The position numbers and the translations under genes were made by a program. From Chimonanthus salicifolius (Eukaryota > Streptophyta > Magnoliopsida > Laurales > Calycanthaceae): a DNA stretch of 64,000 nucleotides. Location: positions 10,560,207-10,624,206 of the forward strand of contig CM023536.1 in assembly GCA_013350335.1 (NCBI GenBank), read 5' to 3'. Positions within the stretch are counted from its first letter, which is position 1. Every line of letters begins with the position of its first letter. Below the pieces are notes generated by a model. The model worked only from the letters and a program-made list of their open reading frames with translations. It searched no databases and was not told the origin of the DNA. This document shows, one piece after another, positions 1 through 11,672 of this stretch.

Positions 1-199
1 CACTTTATCACCATCTGATCCAACCATTCCAACTCTTTGACACCCTCTGTAAGCATTAAGCATACTTAACCAAACCATTTCCTGCAGCATTTTGAATTAG
101 GCCCCCAAACCCAGCCCTCCCTCGTAATCTGTCAAAACTCATCTTTCCTTCATTCTAATCTGCTAGAAATTCCCAAAATCAAACCACCCTCTCTGGATA

Positions 200-450
200 T
201 CTAAGATAGAGATCTACTTGAACCATATAATAGAAGCTGTGAGCCAGGAGACAACTTTGAAGGTGACTCTCTCAATCGAAGTCGGTACATCTTTGGCTTT
301 CCTGTCGAACACTCTGTTGTTCCTTTCAAACCTAGGACTCCAACCGTAACTCCTTTTTTTAAATCCATTAGCTGCCATTAGAGCAATGGGGACATTGTTC
401 ATGTTTGGAAGGGCCTTGAAAATGGTTGCTTCAGGGGTACATTCTTAAAA
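200..450 (-). pseudogene. LINE (L1-type) 3' end remnant
   Basis: The minus strand at 214-402 is open for 62 codons. It contains an ERNNRVF motif followed by SIERVTFKVVSWLTAS, which matches the layout of the last part of plant L1-type polyproteins (W..RN.R.F then a spaced SW). The minus-strand LINE at 45.2 kb has the same arrangement (KRYNRIF ... CASWATSL). Only this short piece is visible, so it is a truncated fossil. The assignment rests on a short motif and is moderate to weak. Confidence 0.4.
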
Positions 451-1162
451 TATGAGGTCAGATTTTAGCATTCCATTTCTGCTGCTCATAGACAAAACAT
501 CACTGAGCGGACTTGCTTTTACTAGGGCTTTGTTAAGTCCAAATGTTCATGTATCACATGCACTGTCAAGTTACATCAGGTGCTGGTAGTCCTCTTCTTG
601 TGTCTGCCATCCATTTTCAGAACAAATGGACAACTGAGAATACCTTTCCAGATGTCCAAATTTTGGTAGTCTTGTTCTTGCAAAATAGAATTTTTTTAGT
701 ATCTTCCGTAACTATTGGGAAGGAATCTTGAATATATTGAAAGGTAAAATCGTTACTTTAGATCATTCTTGAGTTTGTTTTGTTTCGTTTTGTGTTTGTA
801 TTTTCCTTTCCCTTTTGAATGACATCATTGAGTTTGTCAATCAGGAAGAACTATTTGACAATCTTATTTTCAGCCTTCCTTTATAGTAATTTGTTTTACT
901 GTGGCAGTCAACTATTATAATAATCACAAATTTGAGCTCTCAAGTTCAAGCTCACATTACAGTTGCAAGAGGAAAAAGATGGAAGTCATTTGATTCTCTA
1001 TTTGAGGATGCAATGAACTCTTGGAAGAATCCAAGTAGCAATAGCTATCTATTGACCTTATGTTGGGTCCATTTGATAAATATATATAGATCTGGATCAT
1101 GAATCAATTCTAGCAGGAGGGACCATAGATTCCAAGATTAGCAAGTTTACACATTGACTATA
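451..1162. other. Non-coding stretch, nothing recognised
   Basis: AT-rich sequence with no long reading frame. The short plus-strand frame at 543-731 resembles nothing I know. Confidence 0.5.
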
Positions 1163-1345
1163 ATCTTTCTCAATCAGTCCAATAGACTACCAATATGGTC
1201 TACAAACACCAAAAACCCGAATTCGACAGTTGCAGTGCTTCTCAGCAATGGAAATCTTGAACTGAGAGATGGTTCGAAGTCCTCTGCTATTGTTTGGGTG
1301 GAGGGGAAGAATGGGAGGAATTATATTGTTTATGAAATCTAACTG
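1163..1345 (+). pseudogene. Fragment of a G-type lectin (B-lectin) receptor-like kinase
   Basis: The plus frame reads PIWSTNTKNPNSTVAVLLSN and then GNLELRDGSKSS. This is the core of the mannose-binding B-lectin domain found at the extracellular N-terminus of S-locus-type receptor kinases (pattern WSTNT..N-STVAVLL--GNL-LRDG). The rest of the domain, the signal peptide, the PAN domain and the kinase are absent nearby, and the frame stops soon after. I read it as a relic of a larger gene, possibly moved here by a transposon. Confidence 0.6.
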
Positions 1346-2204
1346 AACCATTCACCTAATGTCTCACTCTTATGGGACTATCACAGTAGTTCTTATGATG
1401 CATATGTTGTCCATCTTTAAAATAGGCATCCTGGGCTGCAAAGGCAAATAACCTTGATTATTCATTTATACTTTTGTTTAGAGGCTTTTGTTTGAAACTT
1501 GTCTTAAACAAATTTTGTTTGGAATATTGGGTTTATATTTTTTTTAAATATACAGGTTTCTTATGATAAGAATATCCATTGGTTTTTTAACTTCTTTGCT
1601 TTCTAAGAGTGTTTTGCTTTCATAGATGGAGTTTTAATCTTTTGTTCACTTAGAATTCTTAAAGTCCACCGATGGAGGTACCTCATTTATTTTATTCTTA
1701 AGAGTCACTCCCTACTTGAAATGGTAAAAAAGAAACCACATTTGATTATGTAAACACAAAATTATCTTAGGTTTTTCGCCATTTTAAGCTAGGGGTGCCT
1801 CTATCATTAACCTTTCTAAATATCAATATGAGAATTTCATTTCTATGAAAATGGATGCCATAGAATCCAACACAAGTGTCTTATTTCCCCTAAACATGGC
1901 ATTCATAGATCCAACAAGTTATGCTAATTAGTTTTGGAAAGATGATACCCAAACAGAGTACATCATTGAGTTAAATGAATGTTGGTCAAGACTTAAGGTT
2001 TTTCTGAAAAGAGACAAAAATTAATTTCATTTAATATCAGAATAGTAGAACCCTTTGCAATGATTAGGCCTCGTATAAAAGGATTATACACGGCAATGCT
2101 CGCCTACAAGATAGAGTCCATCTGTACTTGGCCCTTTGAGAGGAGAAGGATCTTCCCGAACTGATGATCCTTCACAAGAAAAAAAAAATTGGGTGGAATT
2201 CAAA
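1346..2204. other. Non-coding stretch, nothing recognised
   Basis: AT-rich intergenic DNA with no reading frame, RNA gene or repeat that I can support. Confidence 0.5.
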
Positions 2205-2369
2205 AATAGCATTATTATCTTCAAGAAATTGGTTAACGGAACCCTAAGGGGTTGGTGTGTTGGTGAGTAACTCTATAGGGAATTGTCCAGAGGGATTTGA
2301 ACATGAATCGAACTCAAGACCTCCCTCCATGAGAAAAGTTTCTTGACCATCATGCCAACTCCCTCTAGG
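2205..2369 (-). mobile_element. tRNA-derived SINE or SINE fragment
   Basis: Read on the minus strand, the segment begins GAGGGAGTTGGCATGATGG, an A-box-like pattern. About 45 bases later it has GAGTTCGATTC, a near-perfect pol III B box. This spacing and order are those of a tRNA-derived SINE head. No target duplication was identified, so the ends are approximate. Confidence 0.45.
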
Positions 2370-3158
2370 ATTTAGAGCCATTTGACGAAGCAATAGATGA
2401 AGGACGTCGACCTTTTCCACGTCCCTTCATGGATGTCTGCCAACATCCGGAGATTTTCTGGATAATGGACTATTAGGGGTTGAAACATGATTGTAATACA
2501 GGCTAAGATTAATTTATCAAATTTTAAGACTTCTAAAGATAATTCCACCACTGATTGATGGACGATCGGGTGCATATAGTGGCAAATCTGGTAAGGAAGA
2601 AGTGGCATAGAACAGTATAATGTTGGTTTTTTTAAGTGTGTTGTGCTGTGGCAATCACTAACATGGGATATCTTGACAATATATTAACAGTCATGTATGT
2701 AGCAAAAGATAAATAATGAATTCAACAAGATAGAAAATAAATAGAATTAGTTTGACCCAATCCAATGGTTGGAAATCATATGAGATACAAATCCCGGATT
2801 ACATCATATCTTAATGCAAACAAGTTGGAAAATGTTGGAGTGAGAAGTGGTTAAAAAAAGAGGGATTGTAGTCCTAGACGAGAGGGCTAATGGTTGGAAA
2901 ACTCAGGGGCTGAGGATTGAGGAATTCTATGTATTAAGGATATAATTGACATGTGTTTGTATTCTAGAGTCCCAGTGGACTTAAAATCCTAGTTGACTTG
3001 TATTTGTATTTTCGTTGTAATTCCTAAATGATGGGACTCCTATTATTATATATTAAGTTATTAATGAGAAAGGCTTTGAGCCATTTTATCCAAAATTTCT
3101 ACATTATGGAAGACGGTAAGGACTACAATGAAGCATTGAGTAGCAAACATGTTTTCAA
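2370..3158. other. Non-coding stretch, nothing recognised
   Basis: Intergenic AT-rich sequence. The minus frame at 2372-2608 overlaps the SINE edge and has no recognisable protein features. Confidence 0.5.
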
Positions 3159-3167
3159 ATAAAAGAG
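3159..3167. repeat. Left 9-bp target-site duplication (ATAAAAGAG)
   Basis: Identical to 4834-4842 on the other side of the foldback element. A 9-bp duplication is the usual signature of Mutator-like transposition. Confidence 0.85.
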
Positions 3168-4833
3168 GGGTGCCCATATACACTGCAGAAATCGGCCACA
3201 CCGAATTCTGAAATTTTACTGGAAATTACCATTCTGCCCTTTCCGTGCGAAATTGTGCGATCGATTCCGCAGGGCATTTTGCTTCGATCGATCGATCGTG
3301 CGATTGATTCACGATTCACGTGAATATGAGCAAAACAGTCTCCTCAAAAGATCGATCGATCGATCGTGCGATTGATTCAATACGAGCGAAACAATTCCCT
3401 GAAGAAATCGATCGGTTGTCAATACTAGCGAAACAATTCCCTGAAGAAAGAAATCGATCGATCAACCGATCGATTGATTGCTTAAAAATTGTGATACAGT
3501 AACTATATTATTTAAATAAAAAAAAAATCTTTTAAAACTTTAAAGTTATTTTTTAATCACTGTGTATTTTCAAAATTTCTCAAATTAAATATCTAGACTA
3601 ATTACGATAACCTGATAAAAATACTTTAAGACTTTAAGGTCTTTTGACACTCCCAAATGATTAAAATAGAGTGTTTCACAAATAAGGTATCCCTAGGCTG
3701 TGCCGAAAACACATTTGGGAGTGTCAAAAGACCTTAAAGTCTTAAAGTATTTTTATCATGTTATCGTAATTAGTTCAGATATTCAATTTGAGAAATTTTG
3801 AAAATACACAGTGTTTAAGAAATAACGTTAAAGTTTTATATTTCCTTTTAAAATTTTAAAGTTATTTTTTAATCACTGTGTATTTTTAAAATTTCTCAAA
3901 TTGAATATCCAGACTAATTACGATAAAATGATAAAAATACTTTAAAACTTTAAGGTCTTTTGATACCCCCAAATGTGTTTTCGGCACAGCCTAGGGATAC
4001 CCTTATTTGTGAAACATTCTGTTTTAATCATTTAGGAGTGTCAAAAGACCTTAAAGTCTTAAAGTATTTTTATCATGCTATCGTAATTAGTCCGGATATT
4101 CAATTTGAGAAATTTTGAAAATACACAGTGATTAAAAAATAACTTTAAAATTTTAAAAAGAAATATAAAACTTTAACGTTATTTTTTAAGTACGGTGTAT
4201 TTCAAATTTCAATGAATGTCCGGATTAATTACGATGACATGATAAAAATACTTTAACACTTAAAGGTCTTTTGACGCTCCCAAATTTGTTTTCGGCACAG
4301 CCTAGGGATACCCTTATTTGTGAAACACTCTATTTTAATCATTTGGGAGTGTCAAAAGACCTTAAAGTCTTAAAGTATTTTTATCAGGTTATCGTAATTA
4401 GTCTAAATATTCAATTTGAGAAATTTTTAAAATAAACAGTGATTAAAAAATAACTTTAAAGTTTTAAAAGATTTTTTTTAATTTAAATAATGTAGTTACT
4501 GTAGCACAATTTTTAAGCAATCAATCGGTCGGTTGATCGATCGATTTCTTCAGGGAATTGTTTCACTCGTATTGACAACCGATCGATTTCTTCAGGGAAT
4601 TGTTTCGCTCGTATTGAATCAATCGCACGATCGATCGATCGATCTTTTGAGGAGACTATTTCGCTCATATTCACGTGAATCGTGAATCAATCGCACGATC
4701 GATCGATCGAAGCAAAATGCGTTGTGGAATCGATCGCACGATTTCGTATGGAAAGGGCAGAATGGTAATTTCCAGTGAAATTTCAGAATTCAGTGTCTGC
4801 TGGCAGATTTCCGCGGTGTCTATATGGGCACCC
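3168..4833. mobile_element. Foldback Mutator-like element, non-autonomous
   Basis: The element starts GGGTGCCCATATA and ends with the reverse complement, flanked by a perfect 9-bp duplication. The whole 1,666 bp is close to one long palindrome. The outer arms carry GATCGATC-rich tracts (about 3250-3475 and 4525-4735). Inside them, an AAGTCTTAAAGTATTTTTA module occurs several times in alternating orientation around AGTGTCAAAAGACC and GGCTGTGCCG segments. It encodes no transposase, so it depends on one supplied in trans. GGG-type ends with 9-bp duplications fit Mutator-like elements with long terminal inverted repeats. A related copy lies at 62.0-62.9 kb. Confidence 0.8.
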
Positions 4834-4842
4834 ATAAAAGAG
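4834..4842. repeat. Right 9-bp target-site duplication (ATAAAAGAG)
   Basis: Exact copy of 3159-3167. Confidence 0.85.
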
Positions 4843-5017
4843 GCAGATTTGAGAATGAGAATAATATATTGTTTTAGATGGAGATTGGGAGGTTTACATA
4901 TGTCCTAAATATTAATCAAGTGAAATGCCTAAATACCTTCTTGTTTTGCTTGTCAATGACAATACAACCCACATAGCACAACACCACCACCGATAGTAGC
5001 ATGGGAGATGTCCCATT

Positions 5018-5690
5018 TTTTTTTTTTTTTTAATGAATTGGTTAGTATATATCATTCAAGAGAGCCCAAAAGAAAATATACACAAGAGAAGCCCATAGCC
5101 CGGGCCAGGCCCAAAAGTCAAAAAACAACAAGCCCATAGGGACCAAAGATAGCTTTGCGTAGAAGCTGGAACCAAAAATCATGCTAGAAAAGTCCAAACC
5201 AGTGAAAATACAAGGCAAATATCCTACTGTGGGATGCCAGTAGAATCAATGAAAATACCAATACAGTATCCATCAGAGAGATAGCCAGTAAGAGTAGCGA
5301 TTAAGATGTTCTTACAATTGGAAAAAGTTAAATCATCGGCGTTGAAGTTAGAGAGGATGGCTTTGATGGTATTGAGGTGGCCCCGAAAGTTTCAAGATCG
5401 AGATTTAAAACTTGGTATCAGACAGGCAATTTCATCACCAAGAATGACATGACTGAGAGGGCGTTTAGCTTCAAGAGATGCAGGAGAGTATGTTGGGTGA
5501 AGATAAGCATTGAAAGAGTGATCTCCTGATGAGATGGGATAGTGCAAAAGGAGTCCGAAGTGTCAATAACAAATATCTGGCACCCAAGAGAATGAAATTA
5601 TCAGAGGAAAATTTGGTGATAATCAAGGATCCCGAAGGAGTAGACAGACCAGCATTCACCACAGATCTGGGCTCAGGAGACTGAGACTTA
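5018..5690 (-). mobile_element. Possible LINE 3' remnant
   Basis: On the plus strand the stretch opens with a T-run followed by a GAATTGGTTAGTATATATCA segment, which is how the 3' poly(A) end of a minus-strand LINE looks in this window (compare 45.18 kb and 15.84 kb). The minus frames are broken and show no clear reverse transcriptase motif. This is a weak call based on the tail only. Confidence 0.3.
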
Positions 5691-5695
5691 GATGG

Positions 5696-6560
5696 AATGG
5701 AATCAATTCATCTCTTGTTAGATTCTTCCTGTGTAAGTCCTTTGTACAATCTTTCTATCTTATTAATTGATTCATTCAATGGAGTACAGCGGTGCAACTT
5801 GGGTTGGGCCAACCTTGACCAATCTGATGTGGCCCAAAAAAGTGGAACTTGGGTTTACTAGGACCTAAGCTAAGCCTAATTTTTGGTAAACAAAATAGGG
5901 CTTGATTTAAATTTGCGCTAAACTAAAGCTTCGCATTCTTATGGCCTCATTTAGCTCATGTATTTTGGAGAGGAATCAACTGATCTCTACTTAGATTCTT
6001 CTTGTGCAAGTCCTTTGTAGAATATTTGATCTTATTAATTGATTGATTCAATGGAGTAATGGACCATAGTGGTGCAACTTGTATTGGGCTAACCTGTGCC
6101 AATCTGGTCTGACCCAAAAAGTGGAACTTGGATTTACTTGGGCCTAAGCTAAGCCCAATTTTTAGTAATAGGGCTTGATTTGAATTTGCAATAAACTAAG
6201 GCTTTGCATTCTTATGTCCTCATTTAGCTTATGTATTTTGGAGAGTAATCAATTGATCTCTAGTTAGACTCTTCTTGTGCAAGTCCTTTGTAGAATATTT
6301 GATCTTATTAATCGATTCATTCAATGGACTATAGTGGGGAAACTTGAGTTGGGCCAACCAACACCAGTCTGTTTTTTTTTTAAAAAAAAATAGTTAATAT
6401 CTTAATAGATATAAAGGCACCAGCAGTACAAATACCATAGAAAAAACAACCAACAATAATTGTAACTTGGTTTTACTTGGGCCTAAATTAAGTGCAATTT
6501 CTGGTTAAAAAATAAGAGTTGATTTAAATTTGAGATAAACTAAGGCTTTGCATTCTTAAG
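5696..6560. repeat. Tandem repeat, about 273 bp, three degenerate copies
   Basis: The block AAGTCCTTTGTA...TCTTATTAAT...TTCAATGGA...GTGGAACTTGG recurs with AAGTCC near 5735, 6008 and 6281, a period of about 273 bp. The third copy carries an extra A/T-rich insert near 6370-6460. No coding content is visible. Confidence 0.7.
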
Positions 6561-8299
6561 GCCTGACCCTACCTAAAAGCTTAAGTGAACCCGGCTCGAA
6601 CTTGAGGACCCATGATGTCAAATATAAATTTTATATTTGTTAAATAATATTACAAATCTTAATCTTTTTTTTTTCCTTTTGAAAGGTTTCATTCAATCCT
6701 AATCTATATATAATTAAATTTTATTCCTTCATCCTAAGCTTCATTCTAATGATCTATAAATTTCCCATCAGTTCTGATTTCTTAACTCTAATTATGAATC
6801 TTTCTCCTCGACTCTTGGTAAATTCAATTACGCTTGTTTGGAATTGATTTTGTCGTTTTGAGTGGTAGAACTTGAAACCTACACATTGATTTTATATGAA
6901 ATTAATTTGGATTAGAGTTAAATAATGAATTTAAAACTTAATTGATGTCGTGGAATTAAGATATTTAACAAATAAATATGAATTTGATTTTCACCTGAAC
7001 CATCTATTTAACAAATGATAAATATTCATTTGATGATTAACTGAAACATTTTATATAGATAAAATAGAGGTTCCTAAGTAAAGTTTAAGATTTTTAATTG
7101 AATTGTTATTATATGTTATTTAGTAAAAACATATATATTGGATATGATGGGCTTGGTTATATAAATTTGGTTTAGATCTAAAGTAACGTTTTTGAGAAAT
7201 TCAGGGCTTGAGATTGGCCCAATTCCATGTCAGGCCTACTGTTTAACTCAAAATGACTTTTGAGCCTAGGTCCAATTGACTTATTCTTCTAAGGTAGGCC
7301 CATTAACGTGAGTTTGGCCCAATCCAATTTACATCTTTATGTAATATATCTCATCTCAAATACTTGAAAACATTTTATGGCAAATTAGAGTAGTATCTCA
7401 TACGTGTGTGTGAATTGGATTTTTTGAGTAAATTTTTAATAAGACATTTAAAATTATCCAAGTTATATTAAGTGAATGAAAATATTCTTTTTTTCAATCT
7501 TATGCATATAGAAAATGAAACGATCCAAACTTTATTTTTATTGTATTTCAAACTATGTAACGGACATTTAAACTTGAAAATATTCTATCCATGACAATTT
7601 TGATCATATAGTCAAAAATATAAATAACTTGGATTTTTAGTGTAACAATGGTTAAATCTATAGGATCTTTTTTTCAAAGATAATAATAAAGATACTAAAT
7701 ATTATTTAAAATATTGATGTGCTTTTTATAAGTAAAAATTATGTGAATCATTAAAAAAAATTGTTTTTATTAGAGTTTTAAATATTAAAACTTGTCTATG
7801 CAATATGGAGAAGACAAACCATCTTTCCTTACGTACGCTAGGAAATTAAGGGTTTCAAATTTATTTCAAATTTGAAAGCTTAGGCCCATTGGGTTTCAAG
7901 CACTCATGTCTCTCTTCTTAGTGTGATTAACAATCATTCTAACAGGCCAAGTTTCCTATGAATCCAGTATGTTTGGCCAATTGCCTCTTCTCTTAGTGTG
8001 ATTAATAATCCTTCTAAGAAGCTAAGTTTTCCATTAATCCAGTATGTTTAGGGATTAGTGAAGATTAAAATTTCCTTTTAAATAGATTTAAAAATTAAAT
8101 CAAATTAAGAGACAAAATTATATTCAAATTTATAATAAAAACTCAAGCCTAAAAATAACGAATTAAACTAAGCATGATACTTACTTGAAAATTCTCAGAT
8201 CTACTGATCCTAGAGACGGCTGAAAGACATGGGCTTCAGACCCAAAAATTAATTTTATTCTAATAAGAAATTTGCCAAACAATGTAGGCTTTTATAAAA
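6561..8299. other. Non-coding AT-rich intergenic DNA
   Basis: No reading frame or RNA gene is supported. Within it, 7909-8050 holds two imperfect copies of a unit of about 75 bp (CTTAGTGTGATTAA ... ATCCAGTATGTTT). Confidence 0.5.
7909..8050. repeat. Two-copy tandem repeat, about 75 bp
   Basis: CTTCTTAGTGTGATTAACAA and CTCTTAGTGTGATTAATAAT each lead to TTCTAA and then AATCCAGTATGTTT. Two adjacent degenerate copies. Confidence 0.65.
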
Positions 8300-8710
8300 G
8301 GGTAGCGATTTTCCCACAAATATTTTGTGTAATCAGTCACGGGAATTAGTGGATTCTCGATTTTGCCCCTCACCTTCCATACTAGAAAAAAAAAGAATGG
8401 AATGTCAAAAACTGGCGCACCAACCGGATCACTTACTATCCTTTGGCGAGCCGATTTCAGATCACAACTGTTTTTATACAGAGATGAAAGTCGACGCACC
8501 AACCGGATCACTAACTATCATTTTGGCAAGCCAATTTCGATTGACACTATTTTTTAAGATAAGGTACAGTAAATCGGCTCGCCAAACATATCACTTGCTT
8601 TCTTTTGGCGAGCCGATTTCGATTTCAACTGTTTTTTAAGTTAGAGTATAGTAAATCGGCTCACCAAATGGATCACTTACTTTCCTTTGGTGAGCCGATT
8701 TTGACTGTCT
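8300..8710. repeat. Left terminal inverted repeat of the MULE, made of palindromic units
   Basis: After about 100 bp of unique end sequence come four units of roughly 80-90 bp. Each has a CTCGCCAAA-type arm, a short spacer such as GATCACTTACT, and the reverse arm TTTGGCGAGCCGA. The clearest pair is TCGGCTCGCCAAA at 8574-8586 and its exact reverse complement at 8604-8616. The small open frames here (8325-8639, 8605-9036 and others) come from the repeat and are not genes. Confidence 0.75.
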
Positions 8711-9125
8711 TTTGTTTTTCTATGTTTATATCATTCACCAACACACTCTCTCTTAAATTAAAACGAAAGGTTGTTTTCTCCATCTCTTTACTTCGTATTC
8801 CTACCTATGCGACCCCCTTTTCTTCCTTATTCTCTCCATCTCTTCTACATCTTTTCTCCATCCTCTTCTTCCATTCTCTCGCTACTGTACATGCTCTCCA
8901 CTCTCAAATCACAGCATTCTGTTCTTCCTGTTTGCGGCCGACGCAAAGCTCTGCTCTCTCAATCTCATGTGTCAAACCCAAGGTAACTCCTTCAACTTCA
9001 ACCCATATGTTGTTTCATTTTAGAAGTTACCCTTAATCTAAACCGTACATAAAAGTAGATCGCTAAAATGGAACGATACATCTCTTATCAACGATCTCCC
9101 TCTATTTTTTTTAGATATAACCACT

Positions 9126-11200
9126 ATGGATTCTAGTGAGGGAGGTTCAAGCTTATTTTATGAATCGTCAAGTGGCATGGATTTAGTGGAGAATATTGAG
9201 GTGAATGATCTTTTTAATGAAGATGAATTTGTTGATAGCTCTCTTTCAAGTCGAGAGGATCTGGTTAACTATGTTAAGAACATTGCTATTGTACAAGGTT
9301 TTGCCGCTATCATTAAGAGGTCAAGCAGTAAAGACAAGACAGTATTTCTTTGTTCCGATAAAGATGGTACATATCGCAACACACGTAATTTGAAAGATGA
9401 TGAGGGGCAAAAGAAAGCATTTTCTCGCCTTGTTAATTGTCCATTTGAAGTGAGAGGGAAACAACTTGTTGATGGGTCATGGAAGTTGACCATTAAAAAT
9501 TTGGAACACAATAATGAAAGATCAGATGTATTAATAGGCCATCCAAGTAGCCGGCGTTTTTCAGATCATGAGAAAAAAATCATAGAAATGAAGAGTAGCA
9601 ATATACCACCTCGTCAAATTTTATTGATGCTTAAAAAATAGAATCCACCCCTTTGAGTAAAATCGACGGATATAAAAAAATTTTGCGTACGATTCGAAAA
9701 GAACAACTGAGAGGACGTACGTCAATTTAAGTGTTGTTGGAAGATCTTCAAGAAGGGGGTTTCCATTATTGGTTTAAACATGACAATGAAGGTCATTTGC
9801 CGCATTTTTTCTTTGCACATCCATTGTCAGTTACACTTAATAGGACATATAATAATGATTTTTCTTATGGATTGCACATACAAAACCAACAGATATCATA
9901 TGTCATTACTTAATATCGTTGATGTCACAAATTGTAAGACTAATTTCTTCTCATGTTTTGTTTTGATAAGAAATGAGAAAGTAGAAGATTATGTATGGGC
10001 GTTACAAATGTTTAGAAGAATTTTAAAAGTTGATCTTAACCACCCAGTTTTTGTGATAGATAGAGATTTGGCACTAAAGAATATTGTTGACAAGGTCTTC
10101 CCTGATGCATATCATATTTTCTACATTTGGCACATCAACAAAAATATTCTTGTTCGTACTAAACATTTCTTTCGAACAGAAGATGTATGGGATACATTTA
10201 TTTCTGACTGGAATAAATTGGTATTGTCTCCATCCAAACTACCATTCTCTGAAGCTGTGTCAATTCTTCAAAGAAAATTTTCGAGATTTTCTTCGAGTAG
10301 TAAAATATTTAGAAAGTATGTGGATACTGCATAAGGTGCATATGTTGTCCTGGCATGGGTGGGCAAATTTTTACATTTTCAAAATTGGTCCACCTCGAAA
10401 GTAGAAGGTGCATATGTTGTCTTGAATAATTATATTGATACTTCGACTCGTGACCTCGATGTTGTTCAAACTAAGATTTGTAATGCCATTGAAAATCAGT
10501 ATGAAGAGATCACGACTCGATTTGAAGATGAAAGAATCTGGATTCCCCTTGCATGTGATATTCCATTCTTTGATGAAGTGAATGACAAGGTGTCATATTT
10601 TGCACTGAATGAGCTGTATAAGCAATTTGTTATGATGAGAGATAATTCAATAACGTGCACTTGCACAGAACAATTTTCAATGTCAGTGAGCTTACCTTGT
10701 GCGCATATGATGACATCGATGGAGAAGTTACGTTTGGATCAGATTCATTCACAATGGAGAATTGATTTCCATTTGTTGAAACCGAAAGACATTGAAATGG
10801 ATCGACATGATGATGAATTAAAGGTCTACCTTGATGGGATTAAGAAGAAATATGGACAATTGTTTTCATATGACCAAGAGGGGTTTAAAGATAAACTACA
10901 TAATATTGTCAGCGATGAGATACAAGTCACTCATCCCATTATCATGTGTTTCTAAGCGACATCATCCAGGCTCGAAAAACTCAAAAGCAAAAACTTCAAC
11001 AAGGCGTGACCCTTCTGCATTTAAGATTGTGGAGAATGCCTCGAATGCAAGAAGATGAAAGACTTGCAAAAATGTTGGACATAATAGTAGAACATATCCA
11101 AGTCGAATAACTCCACATGTATTAGCGAGTGCAACAACGGGTCTAGAGTTCGAGGTCTCTCATGAATCACAAACAATGAGTTTGTCTCAATTATCTCAAA
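9126..11200 (+). pseudogene. MULE transposase pseudogene (FAR1/MuDR type)
   Basis: Three frames in order cover a Mutator-like transposase. 9126-9641 (171 codons) is acidic at the N-terminus and then resembles the FAR1-type zinc-binding domain. 9780-10334 holds the MULE catalytic core, with a MDCTYKTNRYHM-type motif (Asp at 9870-9872), VIDRD (Asp at 10059-10061) and WHINKNI. 10359-10955 supplies KVEGAYVVLNNY (Glu at 10404-10406) and a SWIM zinc finger CTCTEQF...PCAHM near 10657-10712. All DDE residues can be found, but a TAG at 9639-9641 and frame changes near 9740-9900 and 10335 break the gene. A 17-bp segment (AAGGTGCATATGTTGTC) is duplicated at about 10333 and 10407. Such proteins bind element ends and cut DNA in the nucleus; this copy cannot make a full protein. 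Confidence 0.8.
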
Positions 11201-11667
11201 TAAGTTAAATATTGACTAGTTCTATTCATATTTACCATATATATATGATAAAGACTAACATCTATTCATATTTAATATGTTATGCAATGGTCTGTTGACC
11301 TTGCAGATAATGGTGATTTCCTTCATTGGTGTATGCAGTGAAGAATGTGAAGTTTATCTATCTCAATGGGTTGAAGTTAATGTATTTCAATGTATTTGAA
11401 GTTGATGTATTTCAATGGGTTGAATGTCTGTTCAATAAAAGGAATGTGAGCTTTGGGTATTTAGTTTTGAGTCACATCAAAACATGTAGTAAAAAGGCAA
11501 AGGTCAGTCTTCCTTATGGGTGCCCTTCTAACCTCAATTTTTAAGAAATTCAAAATTGTTCTCCCCGTTGAGGATAAAATAGATCTGAAATATTCTAACA
11601 CCCTCAATGAAACCACCATAAAATTCATTAGCTATAAATTCGACAACAGGGTTTTCGTTCGAATAGA
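11201..11667 (+). other. MULE interior between transposase and solo LTR
   Basis: Short frames only. The open frame 11326-11544 contains a small internal duplication (TTGATGTATTTCAATGGGTTG and variants), and I do not recognise a protein. This is element sequence lying left of the LTR insertion point. Confidence 0.4.
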
Positions 11668-11672
11668 AAAGC
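11668..11672. repeat. Left 5-bp target-site duplication of the solo LTR (AAAGC)
   Basis: Matches 14507-14511 exactly. Confidence 0.85.

Noticed and set aside
8260..8639. Several overlapping open frames on both strands
   Set aside because: They lie in the palindromic units of the MULE end, and their translations are the repeat read in different frames.
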